Under the pieces are notes generated by a model that saw only the letters and a list, made by a program, of their open reading frames with translations, searched no databases and had not been told where the DNA came from. The translations under genes and the position numbers were made by a program. Shown here one piece after another: positions 35,260-44,805 of a DNA stretch of 64,000 nt. The first letter of the stretch is position 1. The number at the start of each line of letters is the position of its first letter. This DNA is from Schlegelella_A sp038231215 (GTDB lineage: Bacteria > Pseudomonadota > Gammaproteobacteria > Burkholderiales > Burkholderiaceae_C): assembly GCA_038231215.1 (NCBI GenBank), contig JBBRLS010000004.1, positions 75,496 through 139,495 on the forward strand. Direction: 5' to 3'.

Positions 35260-35325
35260 GTCATCCTGGGCCGCAGGCGAAGGATCTCCGCATGCGACGA
35301 GATCCTTCGCTTCGCTCAGGATGAC
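35260..35325. repeat. Dispersed inverted-repeat (REP-like) element, copy 2
   Basis: GTCATCCTGGGCCGCAGGCG at the left and TTCGCTTCGCTCAGGATGAC at the right; inner arms AAGGATCTC/GAGATCCTT pair around CGCATGCGAC. It sits between metY and the acyl-CoA ligase. Confidence 0.85.
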
Positions 35326-35348
35326 ATGGCTGCGCGCAGAATGACACC

Positions 35349-36995
35349 ATGAACATCTACGAGCAGGATCTCGGCAAGACGGCAGCCAACTTCGTCGCTC
35401 TTTCGCCGGTGAGCTTCGTCGAGCGCAGCGCCGAGGTGTTCGGCGACCTCGAATCCGTCGTGCACGGCAAACGCCGCTACGACTGGCGACAGACGCGCGA
35501 ACGTTCGGCGCGCCTCGCGGCGGCGCTCGCCTCGTTCGGCGTCGGCCGCGGCACGACGGTGAGCGTGATGCTGCACAACACGCCCGAGATGGTCGAGGCG
35601 CACTACGCCGTTCCGTCGTTGAACGCGGTGCTCAACACGCTCAACACGCGACTCGATGCCGGGCTGATCGCCTGGCAGATGAACCACTGCGAGACCGCCG
35701 TGCTGCTGACCGACCGCGAGCTGGCGCCGACGGTGAGCGCGGCGCTGCGCCTGCTGCAAGACGAGCACGGCCGTACGCCGATCGTCGTCGACGTCTGCGA
35801 CAGCGAATACACGGGCCCGGGAGAGCGCGTCGGCCAGCACGAGTACGAAGCGCTGCTCGCCGCGCACGACCCGGTCGAGCAGCTCGGAGGACCGAAGGAC
35901 GAGTGGGACGCAATCGCCGTCTCCTACACCTCCGGCACCACCGGCGACCCGAAAGGCGTGGTCACGCATCACCGCGGCGCCTACCTCAACGCGGTGTGCA
36001 ACGCGGCGACCTGGACCATGCCGCACTTTCCGCGCTACCTGTGGACCTTGCCGATGTTCCACTGCAACGGCTGGTGCTTTCCGTGGACGGTGGCGATGCT
36101 CGGCGGCACGCACGTCTGCCTGCGCAAGGTCGAGGCCGAGGCGGTCTTCGACGCGATCCGCCGAGAACGTGTCGATCACTACTGCGCCGCGCCGATCGTG
36201 CACAACCTGCTCATCGCCGCGCCCGACGCGATGCGTGCCGGCATCGCACAGAAGGTGAGGGCGATGGTCGCCGGCGCGGCACCGCCTGCAGCGATGATCG
36301 AAGGCATGGCGCGCATCGGCTTCGACATCACGCACGTCTACGGGTTGACCGAGGTCTACGGGCCGGCGTCGGTGGCGGTGCGGCGCGTGTCGTGGAGCGA
36401 TGAGTCGCTCTCCGAGCAGACCCGACTGAACGGTCGTCAGGGCGTACGCTATGCGCTCGAGGAGGGCATGACGGTGATGGACGCGAAGACCATGCGCGAG
36501 GTGCCCGCCGACGGCGAGACCATGGGCGAGATCATGTTCCGCGGCAACATCGTCATGAACGGCTACCTGAAGAACGCCAGGTCGACCGCCGAGGCGTTTG
36601 CTGGCGGCTGGTTCCACACCGGCGACCTCGCCGTCATCGAGGCCGACCGCTACGTCAAGATCAAGGACCGCAGCAAGGACATCATCATCTCCGGCGGCGA
36701 GAACATCAGCTCGCTCGAGGTCGAAGACGCGCTCTATCGCCATGCCGCGGTGATGGCCTGCGCCGTCGTCGCGCGGCCCGATCCGAAGTGGGGTGAGGCG
36801 CCGGTCGCCTTCGTCGAGTTGCGGCCCGGTGCGCAGGTCGAGGCGGCCGAACTGGTTGCGCACTGCAAGGCCTTGCTCGCCGGCTACAAGGTGCCGCGCG
36901 ACATCCGCTTCGAGCCGATCCCCAAGACCTCGACCGGCAAGATCCAGAAGTTCCAGTTGCGCGAGCGGGCCAGGTCCGCTGCGGCGATCGAATAG
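35349..36995 (+). CDS. Fatty-acid/aryl acyl-CoA ligase (AMP-forming)
   Basis: 548 residues. P-loop-like A3 motif SYTSGTTGDPKGVV near residue 195, FHCNGWCFPW, YGLTEVYGPASV, the hinge TGDLAVIEADRYVKIKDRSKD, ISGGENISSLEVED and catalytic-lysine motif PKTSTGKIQKFQLR. The FHCNGW pattern and length resemble the medium/long-chain or DMSP/methylmercaptopropionate-type ligases. The substrate is not determined. Twelve bases before a crotonase-fold gene, so likely one fatty-acid operon. Confidence 0.9.
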   Translation: MNIYEQDLGKTAANFVALSPVSFVERSAEVFGDLESVVHGKRRYDWRQTRERSARLAAALASFGVGRGTTVSVMLHNTPEMVEAHYAVPSLNAVLNTLNTRLDAGLIAWQMNHCETAVLLTDRELAPTVSAALRLLQDEHGRTPIVVDVCDSEYTGPGERVGQHEYEALLAAHDPVEQLGGPKDEWDAIAVSYTSGTTGDPKGVVTHHRGAYLNAVCNAATWTMPHFPRYLWTLPMFHCNGWCFPWTVAMLGGTHVCLRKVEAEAVFDAIRRERVDHYCAAPIVHNLLIAAPDAMRAGIAQKVRAMVAGAAPPAAMIEGMARIGFDITHVYGLTEVYGPASVAVRRVSWSDESLSEQTRLNGRQGVRYALEEGMTVMDAKTMREVPADGETMGEIMFRGNIVMNGYLKNARSTAEAFAGGWFHTGDLAVIEADRYVKIKDRSKDIIISGGENISSLEVEDALYRHAAVMACAVVARPDPKWGEAPVAFVELRPGAQVEAAELVAHCKALLAGYKVPRDIRFEPIPKTSTGKIQKFQLRERARSAAAIE

Positions 36996-37007
36996 GAGAC
37001 GACGGCG

Positions 37008-37808
37008 ATGACCACGAACACACCCGGCGAACACACGCCGCTCGTGCGCCGCGAGCGCGACGCGCGCGGCGTGCTGACGCTCACCCTGGCGCGACCGCAG
37101 TCGTTCAATGCGCTGAGCAGCGCCATGCTCGGCGCGCTGCAGGTCGAACTCGACGCTGCGGCCGCCGACGAGACGCTGCGCGTCGTCGTCCTCGCCGCCG
37201 AGGGCAAGGCGTTCTCCGCTGGCCACGACCTGAAGGAGATGCGCGCCGAGCCGTCGCAGGCCTACTACGAGGCGCTCTTCGCGCAGTGCGCGCACGTCAT
37301 GCTGACGATCCAGCGCCTGCCGGTGCCAGTGATCGCGCGCGTGCAGGGCATCGCCACCGCAGCCGGCTGCCAGCTCGTCGCCGCCTGCGACCTGGCGGTC
37401 GCCGCGAGCACGGCGCGCTTTGCGGTGAGCGGGGTCAATCTCGGCCTGTTCTGCTCGTCGCCGAGCGTGGCGCTGTCGCGAAACCTGCAGAGGAAGGCGG
37501 CCTTCGAGATGCTCGTCACGGGAGACTTCATCTCGGCCGACGCAGCGAAGGCGCGCGGTCTCGTCAATCGCGTCGCGCCGACCGAAGCGCTCGATGCCGA
37601 GGTCGAGGCGCTCGTCGCCTCCATCGTTGCCAAGCCGCGCACGGCCATCGCGATGGGCAAGCAACTTTTCTACCGCCAGCTGGAGGTCGGTGTCGAGGCC
37701 GCCTATGCGGATGCGGGTCGCACCATGGCCTGCAACATGATGGACGAGTCCGCGCTCGAAGGCGTGCAGGCCTTCATCGACAAGCGCAAGCCCGCCTGGT
37801 CCGGCTGA
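37008..37808 (+). CDS. Crotonase-fold protein (ECHDC3-like) lacking the canonical catalytic glutamates
   Basis: 266 residues of enoyl-CoA hydratase fold: LTLARPQSFNALSSAM, oxyanion segment AEGKAFSAGHDLKEM and GIATAAGCQLVAACDLAVA. In active hydratases the first catalytic Glu lies in G-G-G-C-E and the second shortly after in P-E-I. Here these are GCQ and GVNLGLFCSSP, so both acids seem absent. That pattern resembles ECHDC3-type proteins, whose reaction is unclear. Probably co-transcribed with the acyl-CoA ligase. Confidence 0.85.
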   Translation: MTTNTPGEHTPLVRRERDARGVLTLTLARPQSFNALSSAMLGALQVELDAAAADETLRVVVLAAEGKAFSAGHDLKEMRAEPSQAYYEALFAQCAHVMLTIQRLPVPVIARVQGIATAAGCQLVAACDLAVAASTARFAVSGVNLGLFCSSPSVALSRNLQRKAAFEMLVTGDFISADAAKARGLVNRVAPTEALDAEVEALVASIVAKPRTAIAMGKQLFYRQLEVGVEAAYADAGRTMACNMMDESALEGVQAFIDKRKPAWSG

Positions 37809-37835
37809 GCCCGCAAGAGCCGCGGTACGGGCAGG

Positions 37836-37851
37836 GTTGTCCAGACAACCT
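37836..37851. promoter_or_regulatory. GntR-like palindromic operator upstream of the ABC transporter
   Basis: GGTTGTC-CA-GACAACC, perfect 7-bp arms around two bases, resembling GntR/FadR-type operators (TTGT...ACAA). It ends 14 bases before the -35 box of the transporter promoter. No regulator gene is adjacent. Confidence 0.6.
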
Positions 37852-37865
37852 TCGCTAAGTCCGGA

Positions 37866-37894
37866 TTGAGACTTGGCGCGGCTTCCGGTATGGT
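37866..37894 (+). promoter_or_regulatory. Sigma70 promoter of the ABC transporter operon
   Basis: TTGAGA (37866-37871, 5 of 6), 17-base spacer, TATGGT (37889-37894, 4 of 6). It is 56 bases ahead of the binding-protein ATG. Confidence 0.65.
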
Positions 37895-37950
37895 TTTGCG
37901 GCTGCGCCAGTCAGGCCGCCGCCGCTGCTTACCATGCTCGAGGAGACAAG

Positions 37951-39330
37951 ATGAGGAAGACGATCGTCGGCGTCATCGCCGGTTGTGCGCTGGCCTTCGC
38001 CGGCCAGGCGCTGGCCCAGGAAAAGCTCACCGTCTGGTGGGTCAAGGGCTTCTACAAGTCGGAAGACGACGCGCTGTTCGCGGCGATCAAGAAGTTCGAG
38101 GCCAAGCACCCGAAGATCAAGGTCGAGCTCTCGCAATACGCGATCCAGGACATGATCCCGAAGACCGTGTCCGCGCTCGACTCGGGCAGCCCGCCCGACG
38201 TCGCCTACGCCGACGTCTACGACTTCCAGGTCACCGCCAAGTGGGCCTTCGACGGCAAGCTCGAGGACATCAGCAGCGTCATCGATCCGATCCGTTCGCG
38301 CTTTGCGCCCAACACGGTCGAGACGACCTTCCTGTACAACGACGCCGAAAAGAAGCGCGCGTACTACGCCTTTCCGATCAAGCAGCAGACGATCCACATC
38401 CAGTACTGGAAGGACATGCTCGGCGACGCCGGCTTCAAGGAGTCGGACATCCCGAAGGACTGGAAGGACTACTGGAACTTCTGGTGCGACAAGGTGCAGC
38501 CGGCCTCGCGCCAGAAGACGGGTCAGCGCACCTTCGGCATCGGCCAGCCGCTCGGCGTTGATTCGAGCGACTCGTTTTTTTCGTTCCTCACCTTCGCCGA
38601 CGCCTACAACGTCAAGATGGTGAGCGACAGCGGCAAGCTTCTCGTCGACGATCCGACGGTCCGCCAAGGTCTGATCAATGCGCTGACCGACTACACGGCG
38701 GTGTACAGCAGGGGCTGCTCGCCGCCGTCGTCGACGAGCTGGAAGGACCCGGACAACAACGTCGCCTTCCACAACAAGACCACGGTGATGACGCACAACG
38801 CGACGATCTCGATCGCCGCCAAGTGGCTCGACGACGCCAACAACGCGGCGCTCACCGACGCCCAGCGCGCCCAGGCGAAGAAGAACTACACCGAGCTGAT
38901 CGCGACCGCGCAGTGGCCGAACAAGCCCGACGGCAGCAAGTTCGTCTACCGGGCCGCGATCAAGACCGGCGTCATCTTCAAGAACGCCAAGAACCTGGCC
39001 GGCGCCAAGCAGTTCGTCGCCTTCATGCTCGACGAAGCCAACTTGCAGCCCTACGTCGAGGGTTCGCTCGGGCGCTGGTTCCCGGTCACCAAGGTCGGGC
39101 AGGAAAGCCCGTTCTGGAAGGCCGACCCGCACCGGCTCGCGGTCTACAACCAGTTCAAGGCGGGCACGGTCACCTTCGAATTCACCAAGAACTACAAGTT
39201 CACGGTCCTCAACAACGAGAACGTCTGGGCCAAGGCGATGAACCGCGTGCTCAACGAGAAAGTACCGGTCGACAAGGCTGTCGACGAGATGATCTCGCGC
39301 ATCAAGACGGTCGCCGGCTCTCCGGGCTAG
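37951..39330 (+). CDS. ABC transporter sugar-type periplasmic binding protein
   Basis: 459 residues from ATG 37951 with AGGAGA just ahead. Signal peptide RKTIVGVIAGCALAFAGQALA, likely cut before QEKLTV. The mature protein begins LTVWWVKGFYKSEDDALFAAIKKFEAKHP, typical of the CUT1/family 1 carbohydrate-binding proteins. It heads a complete operon (binding protein, two permeases, ATPase). The ligand is unknown; no glycosidase or sugar kinase is adjacent. Confidence 0.9.
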   Translation: MRKTIVGVIAGCALAFAGQALAQEKLTVWWVKGFYKSEDDALFAAIKKFEAKHPKIKVELSQYAIQDMIPKTVSALDSGSPPDVAYADVYDFQVTAKWAFDGKLEDISSVIDPIRSRFAPNTVETTFLYNDAEKKRAYYAFPIKQQTIHIQYWKDMLGDAGFKESDIPKDWKDYWNFWCDKVQPASRQKTGQRTFGIGQPLGVDSSDSFFSFLTFADAYNVKMVSDSGKLLVDDPTVRQGLINALTDYTAVYSRGCSPPSSTSWKDPDNNVAFHNKTTVMTHNATISIAAKWLDDANNAALTDAQRAQAKKNYTELIATAQWPNKPDGSKFVYRAAIKTGVIFKNAKNLAGAKQFVAFMLDEANLQPYVEGSLGRWFPVTKVGQESPFWKADPHRLAVYNQFKAGTVTFEFTKNYKFTVLNNENVWAKAMNRVLNEKVPVDKAVDEMISRIKTVAGSPG

Positions 39331-39348
39331 CCGCAAGCGCGACGCTCG

Positions 39349-40221
39349 ATGAGCGCCGTCCTCGGCACCGCCGTCGCCACGGGCGCCCCCGTGGCGCCGC
39401 GCGGCTTCGACCGCTGGCGCTTCTGGGGCCTCGCGTTCGTCGTGCCCTATCTGCTTGTCTTTCTCGTCTTCGTTCTCTATCCGGTCTGCTACGGCCTCTG
39501 GCTGGCGCGCCATCCGGCCAGCTACGTCAAGCTGTTCGAGGACCCGATCTTCTTTCGCACGGTCGTCAACACGATCGTCTTCATCGTCGTTGCGATCAAC
39601 CTGAAGATGATCGTGGCGCTGGTGGTCTCGGGCTTCCTGATTCAGCAACGCTGGTGGATCAAGATTCTCTCGTTGATCTTCATCCTGCCCTGGGCGGTGC
39701 CGTCGATTCCGACGATCCTGTCGGTGCGCTTCATGCTCAATCCGGAGTGGGGCGTCATCAACCAGATCATCTTCAGCCTGAGCGGACGCGACGGCCCCAA
39801 CTGGCTGAACGACCCGACGCTCGCGCTCTCCTTCTCGATGTTGATGCACATCTGGAAGTCGCTGCCCTTCTGGACGCTGATCCTCGTCGCCGGCCGGCTG
39901 GCGATTCCGGCCGAGCAGTACGAAGCCGCATCGGTCGACGGCGCGACGAGTTGGCAGAAGTTCCGCTTCATCACCTGGCCGTCGATGCGCACGCTCTACC
40001 TCACCTCGACCATCCTGTCGATGATCTTCACGCTCGGCGACTTCAACAGCGTCTACCTGCTGACGGGTGGTGGCCCGGCCGACCTGACGCACGTGCTGGC
40101 CACGCTCGGCATCCGCTACCTTCGGCTCGACCAGGTCGACCTGGCCATGGCGTCGATCGTCGTCGCCCTGCCGCTGGTGTTGCCGCTCGTCTACTTCATG
40201 ATGAAGCGGCTTTCCAAATGA
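39349..40221 (+). CDS. ABC transporter permease (MalF/UgpA type)
   Basis: 290-residue inner-membrane permease with about six helices, starting after a cytoplasmic ~25 residues. The EAA loop that contacts the ATPase is visible as EQYEAASVDGATSWQKFRFITWP. Second gene of the importer operon. Confidence 0.92.
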   Translation: MSAVLGTAVATGAPVAPRGFDRWRFWGLAFVVPYLLVFLVFVLYPVCYGLWLARHPASYVKLFEDPIFFRTVVNTIVFIVVAINLKMIVALVVSGFLIQQRWWIKILSLIFILPWAVPSIPTILSVRFMLNPEWGVINQIIFSLSGRDGPNWLNDPTLALSFSMLMHIWKSLPFWTLILVAGRLAIPAEQYEAASVDGATSWQKFRFITWPSMRTLYLTSTILSMIFTLGDFNSVYLLTGGGPADLTHVLATLGIRYLRLDQVDLAMASIVVALPLVLPLVYFMMKRLSK

Positions 40222-40237
40222 AGACGGGCAGCACGCT

Positions 40238-41089
40238 GTGAAGCAAACCGGCTGGAAGGCGGTCGCCACGGAGGCGAAGCTGTTGCTGATCGGCGTGCCG
40301 CTCTTCATCTGGACGATGGTTCCGATCTACCACCTGTTCCTGTTCTCGATCTCGAGCAAGGACTCCGCGACGTCCGGGCGCCTCTGGCCCAAGGAACCGA
40401 CTCTGCAGAACTTCGCCTTCGTCTTCGGCGAGAAGCATTTCTATCTCGAGCACTTCTGGCTGCAGCTCGGCAACTCGACACTGATCGCCGTCGCCGTGGC
40501 CGCGATCACGCTGTTCGTCGCCACGACCGCCGCGTTCGCGATCAGCCGGCTCAAGGTGCGCGGCGGGCGCACGGTGATGAACCTCGCGCTCTTCACCTAC
40601 TTCATCCCGGCCGCCTTTCTCGCCGTGCCCATGTACAAGACGATGGGCAACTACGGGCTGCTGAACAGCCAGTGGGCTCTCATCCTGGCGATGGTGACGA
40701 TCGCCTCGCCCTACTGCATCTGGGTGCTCAAGCAGGCCTCCGACAAGCTGCCCTGGGAGCTCGACGAAGCGGCGCGCATCGACGGTGCCTCGCCCTTGCA
40801 GCTGTTCCGCCTCGTCTACCTGCCGCTGATGCTGCCTTCGCTGGTGGCGGTGGGCACCTACGCGTTGCTCCTGGCGTGGAACGAATACCTGTTCGCCTTC
40901 CTGCTGCTCTCGAACGACCGCAGCTTCACGCTCTCGGTGGCGCTGGGAAACTTCCTCGCCGCCGACGATTCGCCGTGGGAACTGCTGATGGCCACCGGCC
41001 TGATCTACGCCTTGCCGCCGGCGGCGATCTACTACGCATTCAAGCGCTACATGGTCGGCGGCCTGACGGCCGGCGCCGTGAAGAGCTAG
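40238..41089 (+). CDS. ABC transporter permease (MalG/UgpE type)
   Basis: 283 residues from GTG 40238, six helices. EAA loop: ELDEAARIDGASPLQLFRLVYLPLM. Partner of the preceding permease; 17 bases after the ATPase-proximal gene begins. Confidence 0.92.
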   Translation: MKQTGWKAVATEAKLLLIGVPLFIWTMVPIYHLFLFSISSKDSATSGRLWPKEPTLQNFAFVFGEKHFYLEHFWLQLGNSTLIAVAVAAITLFVATTAAFAISRLKVRGGRTVMNLALFTYFIPAAFLAVPMYKTMGNYGLLNSQWALILAMVTIASPYCIWVLKQASDKLPWELDEAARIDGASPLQLFRLVYLPLMLPSLVAVGTYALLLAWNEYLFAFLLLSNDRSFTLSVALGNFLAADDSPWELLMATGLIYALPPAAIYYAFKRYMVGGLTAGAVKS

Positions 41090-41106
41090 CCGAAAGACAC
41101 CGCCCT

Positions 41107-42183
<1,077 letters not shown>

Positions 42184-42387
42184 CGCGCAAGGCGCCGTTT
42201 CGGCGCTGAACGCAGCGTCGGAAAGATGCGGTTACGGATGACACCATGAACGGTGTCACGACTTCCTCGTGCCGCTTTCCCGGCGGTTCGTGGCGTGCCC
42301 CACGACGCGAGGCCGATCTCCTACGCTTCTCTCGCTGCCAGCCATGGCGTGCCTCCGCACACCGGCACTCGCGGCGCGGGAGGTCGT

Positions 42388-42840
42388 ATGAATCGCTGGC
42401 TCGGGCTCGTTGGAACTGTTCTATTCCTTACCCAGAGCATCGCCTCGGCACGCGACTCGGTCTACCTCAGCCAACCGCGCGCGGGTATGCAAAAGGTCTC
42501 GACTGCTGCCGATGCGCGCTCGTATCGCGTCGATGCCGCGCGCCATGTCTACGAAGCCTACGCGCCGCGCATCTTCAAGGGGCGCCTGCCGCCGCTCATC
42601 CACGCGGTGGTCGTTGTCGAGACGACCGTCGACGCGAGCGGCCGGCCGAGCGATGTCAAGGTCGTGCGCGGACCTTCGCACGCGCCCGACGTAACGGCCG
42701 CCGTGGTCGAGATGATCCGTCGCGCCAGCCCCCTGCCGGCGCCGTCACGCCTTGCCGGCAACTTCAAGTTCACCGAGATCTGGCTCGTCACCAAGGACGG
42801 GCGCTTCCAGCTCGATGCCTTGACCGAAGGGCAAAACTGA
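42388..42840 (+). CDS. Exported TonB C-terminal-like protein
   Basis: 150 residues from ATG 42388, preceded by GGGAGG. N-terminal signal (WLGLVGTVLFLTQSIASA). The C-terminal ~80 residues VVETTVDASGRPSDVKVVRGPSHAPDVTAAVVEMIRRASPLPAP follow the TonB-C/TonB-family pattern. Without a proline-rich spanning region it may be a stand-alone periplasmic TonB-C domain rather than an energy transducer. Confidence 0.65.
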   Translation: MNRWLGLVGTVLFLTQSIASARDSVYLSQPRAGMQKVSTAADARSYRVDAARHVYEAYAPRIFKGRLPPLIHAVVVVETTVDASGRPSDVKVVRGPSHAPDVTAAVVEMIRRASPLPAPSRLAGNFKFTEIWLVTKDGRFQLDALTEGQN

Positions 42841-42883
42841 CATTGCGGGGCGCTGGGCGCGGGGCGCCCCGCGCCCCGCAATG
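42841..42883. terminator. Long GC palindrome between convergent genes
   Basis: Perfect 13-bp arms CATTGCGGGGCGC (42841-42853) / GCGCCCCGCAATG (42871-42883). The loop contains a perfect 10-bp palindrome GGGGCGCCCC. It starts right after a stop codon, and the repeat element begins at its last base. It has no T-tract; a bidirectional transcription barrier is an inference. Confidence 0.5.
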
Positions 42884-42972
42884 TCATCCTGAGCGCAGCG
42901 AAGGATCTCCGCGCCACCGCAGTTTTCATCCTGAGCGCCACCGACGAGATCCTTCACTTCGTTCAGGATGAC
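42883..42972. repeat. Dispersed inverted-repeat (REP-like) element, copy 3
   Basis: Left arm GTCATCCTGAGCGCAGCGAA, right arm TTCACTTCGTTCAGGATGAC. The centre contains an extra partial left arm (TTTTCATCCTGAGCGCCACC), so the element is a composite. Its right end starts the tandem array. Confidence 0.8.
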
Positions 42973-43076
42973 ATCGAGTGTTCAGGATGACATCGAGTGT
43001 TCAGGATGACATCGAGTGTTGGGGATGACATCGAGTGTCCGGGATGACATCGAGTGTCCAGGATGACATCGATGGT
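42963..43076. repeat. Six-copy 19-bp tandem repeat
   Basis: Units at 42963, 42982, 43001, 43020, 43039 and 43058. The first three are identical (TCAGGATGACATCGAGTGT); the later ones differ at the first 2-3 bases (TGG, CCG, CCA), and the last ends GATGGT. The unit's GGATGAC is the end of the dispersed element. The last base is also the first base of the SDR stop codon on the minus strand. Confidence 0.9.
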
Positions 43077-43843
43077 CACATGCCGGCCGTGAAGCCGCCG
43101 TCGACGTAGAGCACCTGCCCGGTCACGAAGTCGGCGGCCGACGAGGCCAGGAACACTGCCGCACCGGCGATCTCCTGCGGCTGCGCCCAGCGACCTGCGG
43201 GCGTTCGCTTGGCGACCCAGGCGCTGAACTCGACGTTCGCGGTCAACGCAGAATTCATCTCGGTCGCGAAGAAGCCGGGGGCGATCGCATTGCACTGGAT
43301 GCCGTGCGGCGCCAACTCGACGGCGAGGCCGCGCGTCAGCATCGCGATGCCGCCCTTGCTCGCCTGGTAAGGCACCGTCGTGGGCCGCGCCAGTCTCGAC
43401 ATCAACGAGCCGATGTTGATGATCTTGCCGGACTTGCGCGCCTTCATCGCCGGGATGACGGCGCGAGCGAGGAAGAAGGGCGCGTCGAGGTTGGTGGCGA
43501 GGACGCGGCGCCAGTCCGCGTCGCTGAACTCCTCGATCGGCGCGCGATGCTGCACGCCGGCGTTGTTGACGAGGATGTCGATCCGCTCGAAGCGGGCAAT
43601 GACGTCGGCGATGCCGGCATTCACCGCGGCAGAGTCGGTCACGTCGAAGACCGCCGTCTCGACCTGCAGGCCGTTGCTCGTCAGGATTGCCGCAGCGGCA
43701 TCGAGCTTGGCTGCGCCGCGACCGTTGACGACGACCCGCGCGCCGGCTTCAGCCAGGCCGCGCGCCATGGCGAAGCCGAGACCCGATCCGCCGCCGGTGA
43801 CGAGGGCGGTCTTGCCGCTCAGATCGAAGGGCGCGCCCATCAC
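43076..43843 (-). CDS. Short-chain dehydrogenase/reductase (gluconate 5-dehydrogenase-like)
   Basis: 255-residue NAD(P) oxidoreductase. Cofactor motif VTGGGSGLGFAMARGLAE; NNAGVQH; catalytic Ser in INIGSLMS, Tyr/Lys in TTVPYQASKGG. The ATG overlaps the stop of the hydroxyacid dehydrogenase gene (ATGA). Last gene of the ETF-QO cassette. Its stop borders the tandem repeat. Confidence 0.87.
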   Translation of the reverse strand: MMGAPFDLSGKTALVTGGGSGLGFAMARGLAEAGARVVVNGRGAAKLDAAAAILTSNGLQVETAVFDVTDSAAVNAGIADVIARFERIDILVNNAGVQHRAPIEEFSDADWRRVLATNLDAPFFLARAVIPAMKARKSGKIINIGSLMSRLARPTTVPYQASKGGIAMLTRGLAVELAPHGIQCNAIAPGFFATEMNSALTANVEFSAWVAKRTPAGRWAQPQEIAGAAVFLASSAADFVTGQVLYVDGGFTAGM

Positions 43844-44805
43844 GGCACCGGCGACAGCAAGGGCTTGCCGGCGAAATGCGCCTGGAGGTTGCCGAAGGCG
43901 CGGTCGGCCATGGCGCGGCGCGTCTGCCAGGTCGCGCTGCCGACGTGCGGCGTGAGCACGACGTTGTCGAGTGCGATCAGCGCCGCCGGCACGTTGGGCT
44001 CGTTCTCGAAGACGTCGAGGCCGGCGCCGGCGATCGTGCCGTTCTGCAGTGCCTCGACGAGCGCCGCTTCGTCGACTACCGAGCCGCGGGCGACGTTGAT
44101 CAGGTAGCCTTCCTTGCCGAGCGCCTGCAGCACCTTGGCGTCGATGAGCTTGTGCGTGCCGGCGCCGCCCGGCGTGATGACGACGAGAAAGTCGACCTCG
44201 GCCGCCAGGGCTTCCGCGCTCGGAAAGTAGCGAAAGCCGTTCCCCGCCTTCTCGCTGCGCGCGGTGTACGCGATCGACATGCCGAAGGCCTCGGCCCGCT
44301 TGGCGATGGCCGTGCCGATGCGGCCGAGCCCGACGATGCCGAGCCGCGCGCCGCTGACCTTGCGCGCCAATGGCATCGGCCCATTCGCCCAGTGGCCTTC
44401 GCGCACGTAGCGATCGGCCTGCGGAATGCGACGCGAGACCGCGAGCACCAGCCCGATCGCCAGGTCGGCGACCTCGTCGTTGAGCACATCGGGCGTGTTG
44501 GTGACGCCGATGCCGCGCTCGCGTGCCGCGGCGACGTCGATGCCGTCGTAGCCGACGCCGAACACCGAGATGATCTCCAACGCCGGCAACTGCGCGATCA
44601 GCTCGCGCGACACCTTGGACTCGCCGCTCGCCGAGATGGCGCGGATGCGTGGCGCGACCGCGGCGAAGGCGGTCGCGTCGGACTGGTGGATGCGGTCGTG
44701 AACGCGGAACGCCGAGCGCAGCGACTCCATCATCGGCGGCCAGAGCTTGGCGACGACGAGGACTTCGGGCTGCGCGCCTTCGGCGACAGGTGAGGGCGGC
44801 GTCAT
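43840..44805 (-). CDS. D-2-hydroxyacid dehydrogenase (glyoxylate/hydroxypyruvate reductase-like)
   Basis: 321 residues. NAD(P) motif GLGRIGTAIAKRAEAFG, catalytic Arg in INVARGSVVDEAAL, Glu in VFENEP and His in LTPHVGSATWQTR. It reduces 2-keto acids (glyoxylate, hydroxypyruvate or similar) to D-2-hydroxy acids or works in reverse. Start overlaps the stop of the upstream dioxygenase gene; stop overlaps the SDR start. Confidence 0.88.
   Translation of the reverse strand: MTPPSPVAEGAQPEVLVVAKLWPPMMESLRSAFRVHDRIHQSDATAFAAVAPRIRAISASGESKVSRELIAQLPALEIISVFGVGYDGIDVAAARERGIGVTNTPDVLNDEVADLAIGLVLAVSRRIPQADRYVREGHWANGPMPLARKVSGARLGIVGLGRIGTAIAKRAEAFGMSIAYTARSEKAGNGFRYFPSAEALAAEVDFLVVITPGGAGTHKLIDAKVLQALGKEGYLINVARGSVVDEAALVEALQNGTIAGAGLDVFENEPNVPAALIALDNVVLTPHVGSATWQTRRAMADRAFGNLQAHFAGKPLLSPVP

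Noticed and set aside
42963..43076. Repeated array as a possible CRISPR
   Set aside because: The units are directly adjacent with no unique spacers, and there are no cas genes.
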